DNA of 40,728 nucleotides. Source: Achromobacter veterisilvae. GTDB lineage: Bacteria > Pseudomonadota > Gammaproteobacteria > Burkholderiales > Burkholderiaceae_B. The stretch is taken from assembly GCF_900496975.1 (NCBI RefSeq), contig NZ_UFQC01000051.1, positions 1 through 40,728 of the forward strand. The letters are read 5' to 3'. Position 1 is the stretch's first letter; each line of letters opens with the position of its first letter. The notes beneath the pieces were generated by a model. That model was not told the DNA's origin and searched no databases. It saw only the letters and a list, made by a program, of their open reading frames with translations. The position numbers were made by a program, and so were the translations under genes. Below, one piece after another: positions 14,593-22,836 of the stretch.

Positions 14593-15270
14593 ATGAAATT
14601 GTCCGTCCAGCCGCCAAAACACGAGCGTCCCCGGGAGCGGCTGCTGCGCCACGGAGCCGCCGCGCTCCAGGACGCCGAGCTGCTCGCCATCGCCCTGCGC
14701 ACGGGCATTCCCGGCCTGCACGTCATGGAACTGGGCAACCGGCTGCTGAGGCAATTCGGCGGCTTGCGGGGCCTGCTGGGGGCCGCGCCCGAGGAACTGA
14801 TGGCGGCCCCCGGCCTGGGCGCCGCCAAGGCCTGCATGCTGGCGGCCCTGCTGGAACTGGCCCGCCGGGCCATCGAGGAAGAACTGCCCCGGGCCAGCAG
14901 CCTGGACCACCCCTTGCAGGTGAAACAATATTGCAAGCTGGCGCTGGGCCACCGCAGGGTGGAACACTGCATCGCCCTCTACCTGGACAACCAGTTGCGC
15001 CTGATCGCCACCGGCGAACTCGCGCGCGGCACGCTGTCGCAGGCGTCGGTCTACCCCCGCGAGGTCGTGCGCGAGGCCCTGCGCCACCATGCGGCCGCCC
15101 TCATCGTCGCCCACAACCACCCCTCGGGCGTGGCCGAACCCAGCGCCGCCGACCACGGCTTCACCCAACACCTGAAAAAGGCGCTGGCGCTGGTGGACAT
15201 CAAGCTCGTGGACCACCTCATCGTCGCCGGCGGCACCGTGGTTTCCATGGCCGAACGGGGCAGCCTGTAA
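14593..15270 (+). CDS. radC: RadC family protein (JAB/MPN domain)
   Basis: A 225-residue RadC. The N-terminal helix-hairpin-helix region includes LQDAELLAIALRTG and APGLGAAKACMLAA. The C-terminal JAMM metalloprotease-like domain has the conserved HNHPSG motif near residue 175 and the downstream Asp of PSAADHGFTQ, both zinc ligands in the fold. Its cellular role is unsettled; the original link to DNA repair in E. coli was withdrawn. This is the chromosomal full-length type, not the shorter mobile-element RadC. The start is the ATG at 14593 (MKLSVQPPKHERPRERLL). Confidence 0.93.
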   Translation: MKLSVQPPKHERPRERLLRHGAAALQDAELLAIALRTGIPGLHVMELGNRLLRQFGGLRGLLGAAPEELMAAPGLGAAKACMLAALLELARRAIEEELPRASSLDHPLQVKQYCKLALGHRRVEHCIALYLDNQLRLIATGELARGTLSQASVYPREVVREALRHHAAALIVAHNHPSGVAEPSAADHGFTQHLKKALALVDIKLVDHLIVAGGTVVSMAERGSL

Positions 15271-15364
15271 AAGCAGCGCCGCGCGCCGGATTTCGTTAGA
15301 CTACCGCCCGTTATTGCTTTAGGCTTGACCTAATTCCGGCATCACGCGACCTTTTCCGCCCGAC

Positions 15365-15991
15365 ATGAAGCGCCTGTGGGATATTTCCCCGCCCGTCTCC
15401 GCGGCTTCGCCTGTCTTTCCAGGCGACACGCCGTACCGCCAGCAATGGAAATGGTCGCTTGCGCCCGGCTGTCCGGTCAATGTCAGCGAAATCACGCTGT
15501 CGCCGCACATCGGCGCGCACGCCGATGCCCCCCTGCACTACCAGAATGGCGCCGCCGCCATCGGGGCCGTCGCGCTGGAACCGTTCCTGGGGCCCTGCCG
15601 CGTCATCCACGCCATCGACTGCGGCCCGCTCATCACGGTCGACCATCTTGCCCATGCCGCCCTGAACCTGCCGCCCCGCGTGCTGGTCCGCACGGCCAAG
15701 CATGCGGCCCAGGACTGGTGGACCGACGATTTCTCCGCCTACGCGCCCCAGACCATCGAATGGCTGGCCGAGCGCGGCGTCATGCTGATCGGGCTGGATA
15801 CCGCCAGCATCGACCCCGCGTCCAGCAAGACCCTGGACAGCCACCACACGATCCTGCGGCGCGACATGCGGGTACTGGAGAACCTGGTGCTCGATGCCGT
15901 GCCGGAGGGCGATTACGAGTTGATCGCGTTGCCGTTGGCGCTGGTCCAGGCTGATGCCAGCCCGGTTCGCGCGGTCCTGCGCGAACTGTAG
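15365..15991 (+). CDS. kynB: Kynurenine formamidase KynB
   Basis: Hydrolyses N-formyl-L-kynurenine to L-kynurenine and formate in tryptophan catabolism. A 208-residue cyclase-family (PF04199) metal-dependent hydrolase; the metal motif is visible as HIGAHADAPLHY (H48, H52, D54, H58), with the second conserved block SSKTLDSHH further on. Followed by kynA 200 bp downstream in the same direction. Kynureninase (kynU), often in the same operon, is absent here, so the kynurenine made locally must be handled by genes elsewhere. A 7-8-bp hairpin GGGCCTGT/ACAGGCCC abuts its stop codon (15991-16008). Confidence 0.95.
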   Translation: MKRLWDISPPVSAASPVFPGDTPYRQQWKWSLAPGCPVNVSEITLSPHIGAHADAPLHYQNGAAAIGAVALEPFLGPCRVIHAIDCGPLITVDHLAHAALNLPPRVLVRTAKHAAQDWWTDDFSAYAPQTIEWLAERGVMLIGLDTASIDPASSKTLDSHHTILRRDMRVLENLVLDAVPEGDYELIALPLALVQADASPVRAVLREL

Positions 15992-16074
15992 GGCCTGTAG
16001 ACAGGCCCGAGGCTGGTCCGACGGCCTTTGGGCGGCGGGACGCAATCCCGCCGCTCCGTTCAGGAAGCACCACC

Positions 16075-16197
16075 ATGAGACACCACCTCTCCCCGCGCGC
16101 GGCGCTCGCTTGCGCCCGCCTCCACGCGCCAGGCTGGCGCGCGCAGCCCGCGTCGGCCCGCCGCGCCGCCCCGCCCTGCCAGGGAGGCCGCGCATGA
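16075..16197 (+). CDS. Possible 40-residue leader peptide ahead of kynA
   Basis: ATG at 16075 with AGGAAGC just upstream; 40 codons ending in a TGA that overlaps the kynA ATG (ATGA). The peptide is Ala/Arg/His-rich (MRHHLSPRAALACARLH...) with a single Trp and matches no family I know. The overlap geometry and the ribosome site are the only support; composition alone would make it a chance frame. If translated, it could couple ribosome flow into kynA. Confidence 0.3.
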   Translation: MRHHLSPRAALACARLHAPGWRAQPASARRAAPPCQGGRA

Positions 16198-17042
16198 GCC
16201 AGACCGAACGCCCCGAAGACATCGTCCGCGAGGAAAAAGCGCAGTTGGATTTCGCGCGCGACATGACCTACGGCGATTACCTGCACCTGGACGCCCTGCT
16301 GGGCGCGCAGCATCCGCTGTCGCCCGAGCACAACGAGATGCTCTTCATCATCCAGCACCAGACCAGCGAGCTCTGGATGAAGCTGATGCTGCACGAGCTG
16401 CGCGGCGCCATCGCCAACGTGGCGGCCGACCGCCTGCAGCCCGCGTTCAAGATGCTGGCCCGGGTCAGCAAGATCATGGAACAACTGGTCCACGCCTGGG
16501 ACGTGCTGGCGACCATGACGCCGCCCGAATACTCGGCGCTGCGCCCCTACCTGGCCCGCTCCAGCGGATTCCAGAGCTACCAGTACCGCCAGATCGAATT
16601 CCTGCTGGGCAACAAGAACGCGGCCATGCTCAAGCCGCACGGGCACCGCGCGGACCTGCTGGCCCAGGTGCAGAGCGCCTACGAGGCCCCCTCGCTGTAC
16701 GACGAAGCGCTGCGGCTCTTGGCGCGCCAGGGCCTGGACGTGCCGGCCGACCATCTCCAGCGCGACTGGACGCAGCCCTACCAGCCGTCGGAAGGGGTCG
16801 AGGCGGCCTGGCTGGCGGTCTACCGGCAACCGGACCGCTACTGGGACCTGTATCAACTGGGCGAAAAACTGACCGACCTGGAAGACGCGTTCCGGCTGTG
16901 GCGATTCCGCCACGTCACCACGGTCGAACGGGTCATCGGCTTCAAGCGCGGCACCGGCGGCACGTCCGGCGTGGCTTACCTGCGGCGCATGCTGGAAGTG
17001 GTGCTGTTCCCGGAGATCTGGAAGCTGCGCACGGACCTCTGA
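16194..17042 (+). CDS. kynA: Tryptophan 2,3-dioxygenase KynA
   Basis: Heme dioxygenase opening the indole ring of L-tryptophan to N-formylkynurenine, the first step of the kynurenine route. At 282 residues it has the normal length. Visible motifs are TYGDYLHLDALLGAQHPLS at the N-terminus, the active-site His55 in FIIQHQTSELWMKLMLHEL, and the proximal heme ligand H240 in FRHVTTVERVIGFKRGTGGTSG. The ATG at 16194 has AGGGAGG upstream; a longer in-frame extension is Arg/Ala-rich and is rejected. It pairs with kynB; kynA here is second, so the product of KynA is the substrate of the upstream gene. Confidence 0.96.
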   Translation: MSQTERPEDIVREEKAQLDFARDMTYGDYLHLDALLGAQHPLSPEHNEMLFIIQHQTSELWMKLMLHELRGAIANVAADRLQPAFKMLARVSKIMEQLVHAWDVLATMTPPEYSALRPYLARSSGFQSYQYRQIEFLLGNKNAAMLKPHGHRADLLAQVQSAYEAPSLYDEALRLLARQGLDVPADHLQRDWTQPYQPSEGVEAAWLAVYRQPDRYWDLYQLGEKLTDLEDAFRLWRFRHVTTVERVIGFKRGTGGTSGVAYLRRMLEVVLFPEIWKLRTDL

Positions 17043-17110
17043 CGGCCGGAGGCGCTCCGGCCCCCTTTTACGCGGGAGGCGCCCGCCGGGGCCGGGCCGC
17101 CCATTTCCCC

Positions 17111-17140
17111 TTGGCCCAGGGAAATTTCCCATGCTAGAAT
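17111..17140 (+). promoter_or_regulatory. Promoter of rpmE with palindrome in the spacer
   Basis: TTGGCC (17111-17116), an 18-bp spacer, TAGAAT (17135-17140). The spacer contains the perfect 12-bp palindrome GGGAAATTTCCC (17119-17130), well placed for a repressor. Initiation near 17147 would give a leader of about 105 nt. Confidence 0.6.
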
Positions 17141-17146
17141 TCAGGG

Positions 17147-17252
17147 TTACTTTTTGGATACGTGGCTAGAGCCGATGCCGGAAGCTTGGCATCCTACTAG
17201 GCTGGCGACCCTAACAACCGAGGAAGGCTCGCAGGAGCCCTAGGAAAGCACC
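17147..17252 (+). promoter_or_regulatory. Structured 5' leader of rpmE
   Basis: A hairpin GATGCC (17174-17179) / GGCATC (17188-17193) with an 8-nt loop, extended below by AGCC/GGCT across an internal bulge, precedes an AGGA-type ribosome site. L31 genes in several other phyla have autoregulatory leaders; whether this is one is a guess from its length and structure. Confidence 0.35.
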
Positions 17253-17519
17253 ATGAAAGAAGGCATTCACCCCGAATACCGCGAAGTCGTCTTCGCCGAT
17301 CTGCAAACGGGCAACAAGTTCATCACCCGTTCGACCGTGCAAACGCGCGAAACCATCGATCTCGACGGCAAGACGTACCCGCTCTTCAAGTGCGACGTGA
17401 CCTCCGAATCGCACCCGTTCTACACGGGCGCCCAGACCCGTATCGTCGAAACCGGCCGCGTGGAGAAGTTCCGCGCCCGTTTCGCCCGTACGGCCGGCAC
17501 GGTCAAGTCCGCTTCCTGA
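17253..17519 (+). CDS. rpmE2: Ribosomal protein L31 type B
   Basis: An 88-residue L31 of the type B (Cys-minus) form. It opens MKEGIHPEYREVVFADLQTG and carries FKCDVTSESHPFYTGAQ. The CxxC pair of the zinc-binding type A form is missing and only one Cys is present, so it should not need zinc. A promoter, a structured leader and a UUCG-loop terminator make it a single-gene unit. Confidence 0.96.
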   Translation: MKEGIHPEYREVVFADLQTGNKFITRSTVQTRETIDLDGKTYPLFKCDVTSESHPFYTGAQTRIVETGRVEKFRARFARTAGTVKSAS

Positions 17520-17552
17520 TCCTGTCGCTCCCGCAGGAGCCACAGCAAAAAG

Positions 17553-17576
17553 GCAGCCTTCGGGCTGCTTTTTTTT
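17553..17576 (+). terminator. Intrinsic terminator of rpmE
   Basis: GCAGCC-TTCG-GGCTGC followed by eight T (17569-17576), with an A run upstream. Confidence 0.93.
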
Positions 17577-17643
17577 CCTCCCTGGCAGCCTATTCCCACG
17601 CTGGGGGCTAGCGCAACCCGACCACTCGGTTACATTAACGCCC

Positions 17644-19374
17644 GTGTCCCCACTATCCTTTTCCACACCGGCCCGGCTGACGTCCGTGGCCACCGCGAAA
17701 CTGCCCAGGCTGATCCTGCTGGGCGTGTTGCTGGCCTATATCGTGGCCGGCCTGTTCATGCGCGACCCGTGGAAAACGGACGATGCGGTCGGGCTGGCGA
17801 CCATGATCACGGCGATCCGCGAAGGCGGCATCACCTGGCTGCTGCCCCAGGTAGGGCTGCTGGCCCACGCCGAGGAAGGCCCGCTGATCACCTGGGTCGG
17901 CGCGATCTGCATCTGGCTGTTCGGCCCCTTCATCGGCGACATCACCGCCGGCCGCCTGCCCAATCTGCTGTGGTTCGGCATCACCACCACCAGCGTGTGG
18001 TACGGCACCTATCTGCTGGGCCGCCGCGCCGAAGCCCAGCCGCTGGCCCTGCCCTTCGGCGGCGAACCCGAGCCGCGCGACTACGGCCGCATGCTGGCGG
18101 ACGCCGCCCTGCTCCTGCTGCTTGCCACGGTCGGCATCCTGCAGCGCACCCATGAAACCACCGTCGTGCCCGCCATCATGGCGTGGCAGGCGCTTGCCTT
18201 CTATTCGCTGGCGCGCAGCGTGGACCGCCCCTTCACGGGCTGCACGACCCTGGGCATCGCCCTGGCCGCCAGCTTCCTCACGCGCGGCTGGGTGGGCGCG
18301 ACCCCCATCATGATCGGCGCGCTGCTGGCCTTCTACCCGCGCAGCCAACTGTGGCGCTGCCGGCGCTGGCTGCCCTGGGCGGCGCTGGTGACCGCGGTCC
18401 TGATCCTGGCCTGGTGGATCCCCGCCAGCCAGGGCAGCGCATACTGGGTCCGCAACTGGAAGATCTGGAACCTGTCGTCCTTCGCGGTGCCGACCTGGCA
18501 CGACATGGGCCGCACGCTGCGCGACCTGCCCTGGTACCTGTGGCCGACCTGGCCCCTGGCCGTGCTGGCCGTCTGGCGCTGGCGCTCCTGGATCTACGCG
18601 CCCCACATCTGGCTGCCCCTGACGCTGCTGGTGTGCTCTACGCTGTTGCTGTTCGGCCTGGACGAAGCCTCGGACTCCGAGTACGTCCTGCTGGCCGTCC
18701 CCTGCGCCGTGCTGGCGGCGTTTTCGCTACCGACGCTGCGCCGCGGCGTGGTCAACACGCTGGACTGGTTCGCCGTCATGTGCTTTTCCCTGACGGCGGC
18801 CACCGTCTGGCTGGGCTGGGTCGCCCTGCACTTCCACTGGCCGGCGCAGATTTCGCGCAACATCGCCCGCCAGACCACGGGCTACGAGCCCGTCATCTCC
18901 TGGCTCGCCTTCGCGCTGGCCCTGGTGTTCACCCTGGCCTGGATCGCGCTGGTGGTGTGGCGGCTGCGCGTGAAGCCCCAGGCGCTGTGGCGCGGCACCG
19001 TGCTGTCGGCGGGTGGGCTGACCGTGACCTGGATCCTGCTGGTGCTGCTGTGGCAGCCGGCGGTCGACTACGCGCGCAGCTATCGCACCGTGTCGGGCCA
19101 ACTGGCGCAGGCGCTGGAACAGAACCTCCGCCCCGGCGAGTGCGTCCGCGGCCTGAGCCTGGGCAGCGGCCAGCGCGCCTCGTTCCTGATCTTCAACAAC
19201 CTGACGTTCACGTTCGACGCGAAGTGCACCCTGATCCTGCAGCAGACCAGCAACCAGAGCCTGCGCGACAACACCGCCGCCTATAGCGAAGGCGCCGACG
19301 TGCTGTGGCAAGGCGGCCGGCGGGCGGACCGGCAGGAAGTATTCCGTCTGCTGCGCGTCGGCTCGAACCGATGA
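17644..19374 (+). CDS. ArnT-like membrane glycosyltransferase (GT-C family)
   Basis: A 576-residue polytopic inner-membrane protein with about 11-12 hydrophobic segments and the GT-C organisation: TM1, then a periplasmic loop with an acidic pair (FMRDPWKTDDAVG) where the catalytic Asp of ArnT/PMT enzymes lies, more TM helices (LLLLLATVGIL, ALVTAVLILAWWIP), and a soluble C-terminal domain. Such enzymes move a sugar from undecaprenyl phosphate to lipid A, protein or glycan. The donor and acceptor cannot be told; no arn or lgm genes are nearby. The start is GTG at 17644. It overlaps the MATE gene by 4 bp, so the two are one transcription unit. Confidence 0.75.
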   Translation: MSPLSFSTPARLTSVATAKLPRLILLGVLLAYIVAGLFMRDPWKTDDAVGLATMITAIREGGITWLLPQVGLLAHAEEGPLITWVGAICIWLFGPFIGDITAGRLPNLLWFGITTTSVWYGTYLLGRRAEAQPLALPFGGEPEPRDYGRMLADAALLLLLATVGILQRTHETTVVPAIMAWQALAFYSLARSVDRPFTGCTTLGIALAASFLTRGWVGATPIMIGALLAFYPRSQLWRCRRWLPWAALVTAVLILAWWIPASQGSAYWVRNWKIWNLSSFAVPTWHDMGRTLRDLPWYLWPTWPLAVLAVWRWRSWIYAPHIWLPLTLLVCSTLLLFGLDEASDSEYVLLAVPCAVLAAFSLPTLRRGVVNTLDWFAVMCFSLTAATVWLGWVALHFHWPAQISRNIARQTTGYEPVISWLAFALALVFTLAWIALVVWRLRVKPQALWRGTVLSAGGLTVTWILLVLLWQPAVDYARSYRTVSGQLAQALEQNLRPGECVRGLSLGSGQRASFLIFNNLTFTFDAKCTLILQQTSNQSLRDNTAAYSEGADVLWQGGRRADRQEVFRLLRVGSNR

Positions 19375-20774
19375 CCGCGGCCGCCGCCGCGCCGATATCC
19401 TTCGGCGCCACCCTGCGAGGCATCGCCAAGCAGGCCTGGCCGGTGCTGGTCAGCCAATGGGCCGGCATTTCGTTCGGCGTGCTGGACACCGCGATGACGG
19501 GCCATTCCAGCGCCGACGACCTGGCCGCCATGGCCTTGTCCGCGTCCATCTACATCACCATTTTCGTCGGCCTGATGGGCGTGGTGCATGCCCTGATCCC
19601 CATCCTGGCCCAGCACTTCGGCGCGGGCCAGAACCTCGAGGTGGGCCGCAGTTGGGGCCAGGGCGTCTGGCTGGCCCTCGGGCTGTCCGTCGTGGGCGCC
19701 GTCCTGATGCTGTTCCCGGACCTGTGGCTGTCCTTTTCGGGCAACGTCGCCCCCGGCGTGCGCGAACGCATCGGTTCCTACCTGCAGGCCCTGGTGCTGG
19801 CCCTGCCCGCCGCGCTGGTGTTCCGCACCATCTACGCGCTGGGCACGTCGGTCTCGCGCCCCAAGCTGGTCATGGCGATCAACCTCACGGCCATCGGCTT
19901 CAAGGCTTTCTTCAACTGGCTGCTCATCTACGGCAAACTGGGCCTGCCGGCCATGGGCGCCACCGGCGCCGGGCTCGCGACCGCGCTGGTTTCGTGGATC
20001 AGCCTGGGCCTGGGATTGTGGGTCATCACGCACGACCGCTACTACCGGCGCTTCAAGCTGCGGGTCGGCAAGCCCGACTGGAAGACGCTCAAGGAACTGC
20101 TGCGCCTGGGCATCCCGATGGGCGGGTCCTATCTGGTGGAAGTGTCCGCCTTCACCTTCATGGCCCTGCTGGTCGCGCGCGAGGGCACTTTCGTGACCGG
20201 CGGCCACCAGATCATGTCGAACCTGGCCGCCCTCTGCTACATGATGCCCATGGCGCTGGGCGTGGCCACCGCCGCGCTAACCGCGCAGGCCATCGGCGCC
20301 GGCAATTTCGCCCATGCGCATCGCACCGGCATGGCCGGCCTGACGCTCGGCCTGCTGGGCGCCCTGCTGACCGCGGCGGTGCTATTGGCCGGCCGGCCGC
20401 TCATCCTGGCGGCCTATACCGACAACCCCGACGTGGCCGCCGTCGCGACCACGCTGCTGGCCGTGCTGCCCTTGTTCCACCTGTTCGATTCAATGCAATG
20501 CATCAACTCGTACCTGCTGCGCGCCTACAAGGTGGCGGTGGTGCCCCTGTTGCTGCAGATGGTCGCGCTGGCGGGGGTGGGCCTGGTCGGCGGCTGGTGG
20601 TTCGGCTTCGGCCCGGGCCGCGGCGGCCTGGGCGGCATACGCGCGATCCTCGTGCCCGGTTCGCCCCAGGGCGCCGGCAGCATGTGGCTGATGGCGATGG
20701 CTGGGTTGGCGCTGTCGGCGGCCCTGCTGCACTATTGGTATCGGCGGATTGTGCGGGTTACTGGCGGGGTGTAG
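19371..20774 (+). CDS. MATE family efflux transporter (NorM type)
   Basis: A 467-residue, 12-TM cation-coupled multidrug or metabolite exporter. It has the two six-helix halves of MATE proteins; typical segments are WPVLVSQWAGISFGVLDTAM (helix 1), NLTAIGFKAFFNWLLIYG, GATGAGLATALVSW, and the second-half helix start LGIPMGGSYLVEVSAFTFM. The ATG at 19371 overlaps the previous stop (ATGA); the upstream in-frame extension lies inside that gene. Substrate unknown. A perfect 19-bp hairpin repeat downstream probably ends the transcript. Confidence 0.92.
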   Translation: MTAAAAAPISFGATLRGIAKQAWPVLVSQWAGISFGVLDTAMTGHSSADDLAAMALSASIYITIFVGLMGVVHALIPILAQHFGAGQNLEVGRSWGQGVWLALGLSVVGAVLMLFPDLWLSFSGNVAPGVRERIGSYLQALVLALPAALVFRTIYALGTSVSRPKLVMAINLTAIGFKAFFNWLLIYGKLGLPAMGATGAGLATALVSWISLGLGLWVITHDRYYRRFKLRVGKPDWKTLKELLRLGIPMGGSYLVEVSAFTFMALLVAREGTFVTGGHQIMSNLAALCYMMPMALGVATAALTAQAIGAGNFAHAHRTGMAGLTLGLLGALLTAAVLLAGRPLILAAYTDNPDVAAVATTLLAVLPLFHLFDSMQCINSYLLRAYKVAVVPLLLQMVALAGVGLVGGWWFGFGPGRGGLGGIRAILVPGSPQGAGSMWLMAMAGLALSAALLHYWYRRIVRVTGGV

Positions 20775-20781
20775 TTCTAGG

Positions 20782-20924
20782 GGGTGTCAGACACCCATGG
20801 GGCGCCGGCGTGCAGTGAAGGGCATCTCGTACGGGTGTCAGACACTGCACCGGTCTCAAGTGTCTGACACCCGTACGGGACGCTCTTCCACATCAAAGCA
20901 AGCCTTCCCGGGTGTCTGACACCC
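20782..20924. repeat. Cluster of GTGTCAGACAC palindromes with a 19-bp hairpin
   Basis: Four copies of the core lie between the convergent MATE and paaK genes. GGGTGTC-A-GACACCC is at 20782-20796. A 19-bp arm, CGTACGGGTGTCAGACACT (20828-20846), is matched by its exact reverse complement at 20859-20877 (12-nt loop). GGGTGTC-T-GACACCC is at 20910-20924. A second cluster at 37930-38020 shares the segment GGGCATCTCGT(A/G)CGGG and the core. It looks like a dispersed REP-type element and probably also acts as a bidirectional terminator. Confidence 0.85.
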
Positions 20925-20932
20925 CCCATCGA

Positions 20933-22246
20933 TTACTTCGGCCGCTTGTCGATCACCCGGCGCGCCTTCCCCGTCAGCGTGCGTTCGACATAGCCCGAAT
21001 CCGACACCTGGATCCGTGCGCTGACGCCGATGTGCGTCTTGACGGCATGCTGGAGCTGCTTGCCCAGGTTCGCGCGTTCGGCGTCCGACAGGCCCGAGAA
21101 CTCGGCCCGCAGCTCGGTCAGGATTTCCAGTTCGTCCAGGTTGCCCGTGCGCGACAGGACCAATTGGTAGTGCGGCGCCAGTTGGGCGATCTTCAGGACC
21201 AGTTCTTCCACCTGCGTCGGGAACATGTTCACGCCGCGCACGATCAGCATGTCGTCGCTGCGGCCGGTGATCTTGCCGATGCGGCGCATGCTGCGCGCCG
21301 TCGGCGGCAACAGGCGCGTCAGGTCGCGGGTGCGGTAGCGGACGATGGGCATCGCTTCCTTGGTCAGCGAGGTGAACACCAGTTCGCCGGGTTCGCCGTC
21401 GGCCACGGGTTCGCCCGTGTCGGGATCGATGATCTCGGCGTAGAAGTGGTCTTCCCAGACCACCGGACCGTCCTTGGTCTCGACGCATTCGCTGGCCACC
21501 CCGGGCCCCATCACTTCGGACAGGCCGTAGATGTCCACGGCGTCGATGCCGGCCTCGGTCTCGATGTCGGCGCGCATCTGGCCGGTCCAGGGTTCGGCGC
21601 CGAAGATCCCGATGCGCAGCGAACTTTGACGCGGGTCAATCCCCTGGCGGCGCTGTTCCTCCAGAATATTGCAGAAATAGGAGGGCGTGACCATGATGAT
21701 GTCCGGGCGGAAATCGTTGATCAGTTGCACCTGCTTTTCCGTCTGCCCGCCCGACATCGGGATGACCGTGCAGCCCAGGCGTTCCGCGCCATAATGCGCG
21801 CCCAGGCCGCCCGTGAAGAGGCCGTAGCCGTACGCGACGTGGACCGTGTCGCCAGGCTTGCCGCCCGCCGCGCGGATCGAGCGCGCCACGAGGTTGGCCC
21901 AGTTGTCCAGGTCGCCCTTGGTATAGCCCACCACCGTCGGCTTGCCCGTGGTGCCGCTGGACGCGTGGATGCGCGAAATGCGCTCGCGCGGCACGGCGAA
22001 CATGCCGAAGGGATAGTTGTCGCGCAATTCCTTCTTCGTCGTGAAGGGGAATTTCGAAATGTCGGATAGCTGCTTCAGGTCGTCGGGGTGCACGCCGACC
22101 TCGTCGAACGCCTTCTTGTAATGCGGGACGTTCTCGTAGGCGTGCTTGAGCGACCATTTCAGCCGCTCGAGCTGCAAGGCGCGCAACTCATCCTGGCTGG
22201 CATGCTCGATGGGGTCCAGCCCCGGCTTGCTCATGGTGTTGGACAT
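20933..22246 (-). CDS. paaK: Phenylacetate-CoA ligase
   Basis: Activates phenylacetate to phenylacetyl-CoA with ATP, the entry step of the aerobic hybrid pathway. A 437-residue adenylate-forming enzyme. The phosphate-binding loop is SSGTTGKPTVVGYTKGD (~95-111), the adenylate-binding motif is YGLSEVMGPG, and the C-terminal hinge/lid region includes GRSDDMLIVRGVNMFP and the catalytic-Lys segment near the end (GKARRVIDKRPK). Normal length. A good AGGAG ribosome site precedes the ATG at 22246. It is the last gene of the paa cluster, 117 bp after paaI, and ends 9 bp from the palindrome cluster. Confidence 0.97.
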   Translation of the reverse strand: MSNTMSKPGLDPIEHASQDELRALQLERLKWSLKHAYENVPHYKKAFDEVGVHPDDLKQLSDISKFPFTTKKELRDNYPFGMFAVPRERISRIHASSGTTGKPTVVGYTKGDLDNWANLVARSIRAAGGKPGDTVHVAYGYGLFTGGLGAHYGAERLGCTVIPMSGGQTEKQVQLINDFRPDIIMVTPSYFCNILEEQRRQGIDPRQSSLRIGIFGAEPWTGQMRADIETEAGIDAVDIYGLSEVMGPGVASECVETKDGPVVWEDHFYAEIIDPDTGEPVADGEPGELVFTSLTKEAMPIVRYRTRDLTRLLPPTARSMRRIGKITGRSDDMLIVRGVNMFPTQVEELVLKIAQLAPHYQLVLSRTGNLDELEILTELRAEFSGLSDAERANLGKQLQHAVKTHIGVSARIQVSDSGYVERTLTGKARRVIDKRPK

Positions 22247-22363
22247 GGTTATCTCTCTCCTGAAATTCTCTCTCTGCGCCGGGCCCGGCCGCGCGGCGCG
22301 CGGGCAATCCGCGCGCGCATGGCAGGGCCGGCGGCCTTGTCTTTGGTTGGTTGGGTGATTGGC

Positions 22364-22834
22364 TCAAGCGTCCGTGGGGACTCCGACGATCTGGCCCTTG
22401 ATGCGATACGAGCGGCCGCGGAACAGGGCCACGTTGCGCCCGTCCTGGTTGGTGACCGTCACGTCGTAGACGCCGGTGCGGCCAGCCAGCGAGCGCTCCT
22501 GCGCCACCGCGGTCAGCAGGTCGCCCTCGAAGCCCGGCGCGAGGTAGTCGATGGTGCAGCCGGAGGCCACGGTGCTGACGTTGCGCGAATTGCACGAAAA
22601 CGCGAAGGCGCTGTCGGCCAGGGCGAAGATGAAGCCGCCATGGCAGGTCTTGTGGCCGTTCAGCATGTCGGGGCGCACGCGCATCGTCAGGCGCGCGTAG
22701 CCCGGCGCCATTTCCTCGACCTTCATGTCCAGGCCTTGCGACGCGGCGTCGCCGGCGTACATCGCGGTGCCGACGGCGTGCGCCAATTCCTGGGGATCGC
22801 TCGGCACCTCGACGGCGGGAACGTGTGCGTTCAT
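22364..22834 (-). CDS. paaI: Hydroxyphenylacetyl-CoA thioesterase PaaI
   Basis: A 156-residue hotdog-fold thioesterase that rescues CoA from dead-end or unstable ring-hydroxylated CoA thioesters in phenylacetate degradation. The active-site region reads NGHKTCHGGFIFALADSAFA (catalytic Asp in ALADSAF), the PaaI signature. The ATG at 22834 is chosen because the longer frame lies inside paaG; AGGGG lies upstream within the end of paaG. It begins 2 bp after the paaG stop, so translation is probably coupled. Confidence 0.93.
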   Translation of the reverse strand: MNAHVPAVEVPSDPQELAHAVGTAMYAGDAASQGLDMKVEEMAPGYARLTMRVRPDMLNGHKTCHGGFIFALADSAFAFSCNSRNVSTVASGCTIDYLAPGFEGDLLTAVAQERSLAGRTGVYDVTVTNQDGRNVALFRGRSYRIKGQIVGVPTDA

Positions 22835-22836
22835 TC

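Noticed and set aside
20782..20924. CRISPR array
   Set aside because: Repeats are palindromic, irregularly spaced, in both orientations and without uniform spacers or cas genes.
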